A DNA stretch of 9,515 bases from Acholeplasmataceae bacterium (GTDB lineage Bacteria > Bacillota_I > Bacilli_A > Acholeplasmatales > Acholeplasmataceae). The stretch is taken from the NCBI GenBank assembly GCA_030656435.1, contig JAUSOA010000246.1:1-9515 (forward strand), written 5' to 3'. The translations under genes and the position numbers were made by a program. The notes beneath the pieces were generated by a model. It was not told where the DNA came from. It made no database searches and worked only from the letters and a program-made list of their open reading frames with translations. This document shows positions 6,632 through 9,515 of the stretch, piece by piece (the stretch's first letter is position 1; every line of letters begins with the position of its first letter).

Positions 6632-8211
6632 TATAATCTGCCTATAAACCTATAATAGATATCTACTATCCTAATATTCTTGTTGTCTTTATGATCTGTA
6701 ACTACTATTTTTTCAATTAATTGATCTATGATATCCTGGTCAAGGTTATTAACTTGATTGAACTTTGATATCATTAGTATAAATGATTTTGCTTTTTCTT
6801 CATACTTGTTAATTTCAGATATTTGGTTCTGAATATCTTTTATTTCCTTGATTGTTGATTTTCTTTCGTCGTCATAAGATTTATCAAGAATATAGAATTT
6901 ATCTTCTTTAATCTTTCCAAAAATGTAATTCTCATATAATTTTTTTATAAAAATATCTATTTCATTGATTCTGTGTTCTTTTTCATTTAAGCAGTTCTTC
7001 AAAGTTGTTGCTTGCAGAGAACTTGAATTCTTTTTCAATATATAGTTATCTAATTTACCTTCACCTTTTTGTGCAATACTAATTAATTTATTTATACTTC
7101 TTATGACTGCTAATGCAAGCTGTTCATATGTCACATAATGGCTGATACATCTTGATTTCCCATATCTTCTGTAAGTACTACAGTCAAAAGTCCCATATAC
7201 TTGTCTTTCGGGTCTCACAGATAATGTTAATGTCTTACCACACGTGTTACATCTAACTTTTCCTTTAAAAATATTTGTACGCTTTGTTCTGGGTGCTTTT
7301 TTATTTTGATGTATGATATCTTGAACTTGCATGTACATTTCTGAATTGATAATGGGTTCATGCATATTTTTGCTAACTATCCATTTGTTGGATGGATTCT
7401 TAATAAGTTTTTTACTTTTGAATGATATAGTCTGATGTCTATTACAGATAACACAACCTGTATATTCTTCATTCTCTAAAATGTTTAGAATAGTTTTATT
7501 AGACCAATCAAAAGGATATTGTGTAATTTGAACTGATTCATATGCCCCATATGAAAGAAACATCTCAGCACGTGGAGTTAGGATTTCATCTTGCTTTAGT
7601 ATCTTTGCTATTTTGTAAATACTATTTCCAGCAATAAACAAGTTATATATTTTTCTTACAATCTCAGACTGTTCAGGATTAATTATAAGTGTGTGCTTGT
7701 TCTCTTGATGTTTGCTATATCCATAAGGTGGATATGGTCCAGTAAATTCTCCATTCAATGCTTTTGTATGATATGCGCTTCTTATCTTTTTACTGATATC
7801 TCTGGCATACCACTCATTAATGATATTCCTAAATGGAACAAAATCATTTTCATTCAAAAGTGTATCAACTTGATCATTGATTGCTATATATCGCACACTA
7901 TTCATTGGAAAGTAATGTTCGATATAATATCCAGTTGATAGATAATCCCTTCCTAATCTCGATAAATCCTTAGTTATGACAATTTCAACCTCATTATTTT
8001 CTATGTCAACTTGCAATTCATTAAATCCTGGTCTATCAAAATTTGTACCTGAATATCCATCATCTATATAATATTTAGTATTAATCATATGATGTTGATT
8101 TGCATATCTTTTGAGATATGCTTTTTGCGTTTCAATGCTTGAACTAATATTTGTTAGCTCATCTTCTCTAGAAATTCTGCAGTATAATGCTGTTAGTTTT
8201 TCTTTTTCCAT
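6631..8211 (-). CDS. Large serine recombinase, TnpX-like
   Basis: A 526-residue site-specific recombinase. The N-terminal resolvase domain (about 1-150) has ALYCRISRED with the nucleophilic serine at residue 14, SIETQKAYL, and KDLSRLGRD at 81-89 with its catalytic arginines. A recombinase domain follows (about 150-300). A zinc ribbon has cysteines at 321, 324, 344 and 355. A coiled-coil-rich stretch covers about 403-473, and the ending IRIVDIYYRFIG is typical of the TnpX (Tn4451)/DUF4368 branch. All key residues are present, so it is probably active. The frame opens at 8247, but that ATG lies within the -10 element; the ATG at 8211, preceded by CAGGTAAAGGTT, is preferred. No other mobility or cargo gene accompanies it except its neighbours. 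It stands between an Rhs toxin end and a second toxin-like module. Confidence 0.93.
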   Translation of the reverse strand: MEKEKLTALYCRISREDELTNISSSIETQKAYLKRYANQHHMINTKYYIDDGYSGTNFDRPGFNELQVDIENNEVEIVITKDLSRLGRDYLSTGYYIEHYFPMNSVRYIAINDQVDTLLNENDFVPFRNIINEWYARDISKKIRSAYHTKALNGEFTGPYPPYGYSKHQENKHTLIINPEQSEIVRKIYNLFIAGNSIYKIAKILKQDEILTPRAEMFLSYGAYESVQITQYPFDWSNKTILNILENEEYTGCVICNRHQTISFKSKKLIKNPSNKWIVSKNMHEPIINSEMYMQVQDIIHQNKKAPRTKRTNIFKGKVRCNTCGKTLTLSVRPERQVYGTFDCSTYRRYGKSRCISHYVTYEQLALAVIRSINKLISIAQKGEGKLDNYILKKNSSSLQATTLKNCLNEKEHRINEIDIFIKKLYENYIFGKIKEDKFYILDKSYDDERKSTIKEIKDIQNQISEINKYEEKAKSFILMISKFNQVNNLDQDIIDQLIEKIVVTDHKDNKNIRIVDIYYRFIGRL

Positions 8212-8245
8212 AACCTTTACCTGATTCAAACAGACTCTCAAATCC

Positions 8246-8251
8246 ATTATA
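8246..8251 (-). promoter_or_regulatory. -10 element for the recombinase gene
   Basis: A perfect TATAAT on the minus strand, 34 bases before the chosen ATG, immediately after the Rhs-unit terminators. No good -35 hexamer is seen (TTTTCG at 17-base spacing). Transcription would start near 8239, so the leader would begin with one copy of the AGAGTCT repeat. Confidence 0.5.
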
Positions 8252-8270
8252 CATCAGTTTCTCAATTACG

Positions 8271-8293
8271 AAAAACCGCTTAATCAGGCGGTT
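8271..8293 (-). terminator. Second terminator of the Rhs/lipoprotein unit
   Basis: On the minus strand AACCGC (8293-8288) pairs with GCGGTT (8279-8274) across an 8-base loop, followed by TTTC. It lies inside the 55-bp segment between the two direct AGACTCT repeats and separates the Rhs unit from the recombinase promoter. Confidence 0.75.
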
Positions 8294-8315
8294 AGACTCT
8301 AATTTGTACATTTGA

Positions 8316-8333
8316 AAAACGCAGTTAAACTGC
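8316..8333 (-). terminator. First terminator of the Rhs/lipoprotein unit
   Basis: On the minus strand GCAGT-TTA-ACTGC (8333-8321) is followed by GTTTTTC. The stem has only five pairs, so it is probably weak, which may explain the second terminator about 30 bases downstream. Confidence 0.5.
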
Positions 8334-8375
8334 TCGTATATATGAAATTAGAGTCTGTTTGCCTTATCCTATAAA

Positions 8376-8909
8376 TTAATCTTCTGGAAATTTAAATTCA
8401 CTTTCTACAAATCGAATCATTCTATCCTTGCTATTACTCATTCGATTTAAACTATCATCATAGAAGAACATAAATGAAATCTGAAGTTTTTCATCGGAAT
8501 AACCAAGCATTCCAAATCGCTCTGGATAATTAAAATTCACATTATCAACAACTTTGATGATGTAACCCATATATTCAAATTCCACTTCAGGAATAAGATA
8601 AAAATCGTCTTGCATTAATGGCTGTTCGAGAAAATCAATACTATTGAAGATTGCTTCTTTAGCTGATTCATAATTCTCATCCGAAAAAGTTAACAATAAA
8701 TTAATAGATTGACCTAGATGTTCATAGTAATAAACTTCAATTGACAGATACTCTGGCAATTCATTTAGAGAAGGCATAAATGAATCTGCTCCATCGATCG
8801 AATCAACATAATCACTATAATCATCAACATTTGTAAATACTTTCCCACATGCAGCAAGTAGAAATACCATGATAATAAAAATATTAATAAGCATCGTTCG
8901 TTTAATCAT
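8376..8909 (-). CDS. Acidic lipoprotein, candidate partner of the Rhs tip
   Basis: A 177-residue lipoprotein of unknown family. The start MIKRTMLINIFIIMVFLLAAC is a short basic stretch, a hydrophobic core and a lipobox (LAAC) with the lipidated cysteine at residue 21, so the mature protein should sit on the outer face of the membrane. The mature part is strongly acidic and rich in Asp, Glu, Tyr and Phe, with repeated aromatic-acidic strands, a look common among immunity and surface proteins. The frame is open to 8978, but the ATG at 8909 is chosen because it gives a proper signal peptide and GGGTG lies six bases upstream, overlapping the Rhs stop codon (8922-8920). Only 10 bases separate it from the Rhs gene, so they are co-translated. 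An immunity role against the Rhs tip is inferred from position; an accessory role in export or anchoring is the alternative. Confidence 0.75.
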   Translation of the reverse strand: MIKRTMLINIFIIMVFLLAACGKVFTNVDDYSDYVDSIDGADSFMPSLNELPEYLSIEVYYYEHLGQSINLLLTFSDENYESAKEAIFNSIDFLEQPLMQDDFYLIPEVEFEYMGYIIKVVDNVNFNYPERFGMLGYSDEKLQISFMFFYDDSLNRMSNSKDRMIRFVESEFKFPED

Positions 8910-8919
8910 TATCATCACC

Positions 8920-9515
8920 CTATTCATGTTTAAAATACTGGTAATAGTCATAAATGATGGTAATTGGACTAGCGACAATTTGAATTGCCAGTATTGGATA
9001 CCTCACATACCAATCATCTTCTGCAAATACAGTTCGGCCAAGATCTGTATGTATAGCACGATCATTTATATTTTGAAGATAACCAAACTTACTGGGAATA
9101 AATGTTAGATCATATCCAATATTATGAACCATCCATTCAGCTGCAATACCTGTTGCACTTCCATCAAAACAATCTTTGCTATCACTGAAGTAACGTAAAT
9201 AAATGGAGTATCCAAATACGACTGTTGGATTTTGAACCTTGTATGAATCCACAATTTGGCCTCCATCACTAGCTTCATTAAAATAAACATCACCACTTAC
9301 AATATCATAGATGTCTTGTGCAACCCAAATAGCATATGCAGCAGCAACAAGGAATATCAGGATTGGAAAATCACCGTCGCTGTCTGTATACATCACTGGA
9401 TTATTGCCACAATAAGCATAAAGATTCATTCCTTGATTGGACATAGGATCTAAGAAACTTGTGGAATCTCGACTGATGAATCTACCAATTTCTGGATTAT
9501 AATATCTTGATTGCA
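8920..9515 (-). CDS. Rhs-family protein, C-terminal end (partial)
   Basis: The 3' end of a large gene entering from the right edge; 197 residues are visible. The first 50 are a textbook Rhs repeat-associated core: SRYYNPEIGRFISRDS, then LDP, then NLYAYCGNNPVMYTDSDGD, where the shell ends and the variable tip begins. The tip of about 147 residues starts with a hydrophobic segment (ILIFLVAAAYAIWVA), continues with a mixed region containing SATGIAAEWMVHNIGY, and ends with another hydrophobic stretch (YPILAIQIVASPITIIYDYY). It resembles no nuclease or deaminase motif that I recognise, and two hydrophobic segments suggest membrane association. Rhs proteins of Gram-positive bacteria (WapA type) carry toxins for contact-dependent competition. 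The toxic activity of this tip is unproven. The next gene, 10 bases on, is a lipoprotein that may protect against it. Confidence 0.9.
   Translation of the reverse strand, partial: QSRYYNPEIGRFISRDSTSFLDPMSNQGMNLYAYCGNNPVMYTDSDGDFPILIFLVAAAYAIWVAQDIYDIVSGDVYFNEASDGGQIVDSYKVQNPTVVFGYSIYLRYFSDSKDCFDGSATGIAAEWMVHNIGYDLTFIPSKFGYLQNINDRAIHTDLGRTVFAEDDWYVRYPILAIQIVASPITIIYDYYQYFKHE

Larger units (their letters stand above)
8227..8361. repeat. Composite inverted/direct repeat upstream of the recombinase
   Basis: The full unit AAATTAGAGTCTGTTTG is at 8345-8361. Its inverse appears in two pieces: CAAACAGACTCT at 8227-8238 and AGACTCTAATTT at 8294-8305. The pieces share AGACTCT (8232-8238 and 8294-8300), a direct repeat with a 62-bp period. 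Removing one 62-bp period would restore a perfect 17-bp inverted repeat around the first terminator. All matches are exact. The structure is either a recombination or insertion footprint, or alternative RNA pairing. Confidence 0.85.
6641..8375. mobile_element. Candidate recombinase element bounded by an 8-bp direct repeat
   Basis: CCTATAAA occurs at 6641-6648, overlapping the last codons of the recombinase, and at 8368-8375, directly after the lipoprotein stop codon. The interval contains the recombinase and its upstream repeats only. Loss of the interval between the copies would place the orphan toxin-like gene directly after the lipoprotein gene. An A+T-rich 8-mer can recur by chance, and the left copy encodes the conserved Phe-Ile-Gly end of the recombinase family, so the boundaries are tentative. 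Confidence 0.3.

Noticed and set aside
8212..8247. Longer N-terminus for the recombinase (start at 8247)
   Set aside because: The ATG at 8247 is inside the TATAAT element, and the extra residues precede the normal start of the resolvase domain. The ATG at 8211 has a ribosome site.
6038..8375. Recombinase as a simple insertion splitting one toxin gene in two
   Set aside because: No N-terminal half is found on the other side; the flank there is the stop codon of an intact lipoprotein gene.
8910..8978. Longer N-terminus for the lipoprotein (start at 8978)
   Set aside because: It would overlap the Rhs coding end and place 23 residues before a normal signal peptide. The GGGTG ribosome site points to 8909.
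9105..9453. Open frames on both strands overlapping the Rhs tip
   Set aside because: The Rhs frame continues from the core motif without a break to its stop at 8920, with a coupled gene after it. The others lack ribosome sites and any motif.
1..9515. CRISPR arrays, tRNA or rRNA genes
   Set aside because: No regularly spaced repeats and no tRNA- or rRNA-like segments were seen on either strand by eye.

Overview
The window is about two thirds A+T and uses the standard bacterial code: tryptophans are TGG, and TGA ends both the first gene and the GntR gene. Shine-Dalgarno sites are strong and terminators are simple hairpin-plus-T structures. The PTS phosphocarrier keeps the regulatory serine typical of Firmicutes-type HPr. 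Together this suggests a low-GC Gram-positive lineage, for example Acholeplasma/Izemoplasma-like Mycoplasmatota or Erysipelotrichia. That placement is inference; no marker gene fixes it.

Layout. Positions 4-852 (+) hold an AbiEii-type nucleotidyltransferase toxin, converging on the rest of the window through a bidirectional terminator (872-897). Everything else is on the minus strand. Positions 893-2116 encode an HI0933/BaiN-like flavoprotein with its own promoter. Positions 4868-2177 are a compact operon of a GntR/UTRA regulator, PTS enzyme I and HPr, ended by a terminator at 2153-2178. Its promoter (TTGACT-16-TATAAT) sits inside a long inverted repeat, with a perfect 12-bp palindrome, TGGTATATACCA, just downstream of the -10. 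This looks like a self-regulated general PTS operon.

The right half (about 5.1-9.5 kb) is an accessory island transcribed right to left. It starts with the 3' end of an Rhs-family gene: a clear Rhs core followed by a variable C-terminal tip (8920-9515). A lipoprotein gene follows directly (8376-8909). Next come a repeat-rich 160-bp stretch with two terminators, a TnpX-like large serine recombinase (6631-8211), a glycine-rich hydrophobic protein that looks like an orphan or truncated toxin C-terminus (6038-6631), and a four-helix membrane protein (5185-6027). The last two pairs resemble toxin/immunity modules, and both use nearly the same stop-codon/Shine-Dalgarno junction (TA(A/G)GGTGAT).

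The most interesting point is the arrangement: an active Rhs tip with its partner, a recombinase with candidate recombination footprints, and a second tip-like module that lacks an Rhs core. This suggests, but does not prove, a recombinase-associated exchange or capture of toxin tips. Two separate repeat observations support past recombination. One is a 17-bp sequence whose inverted copy appears split by a 62-bp insertion. The other is an 8-bp direct repeat flanking the recombinase gene.
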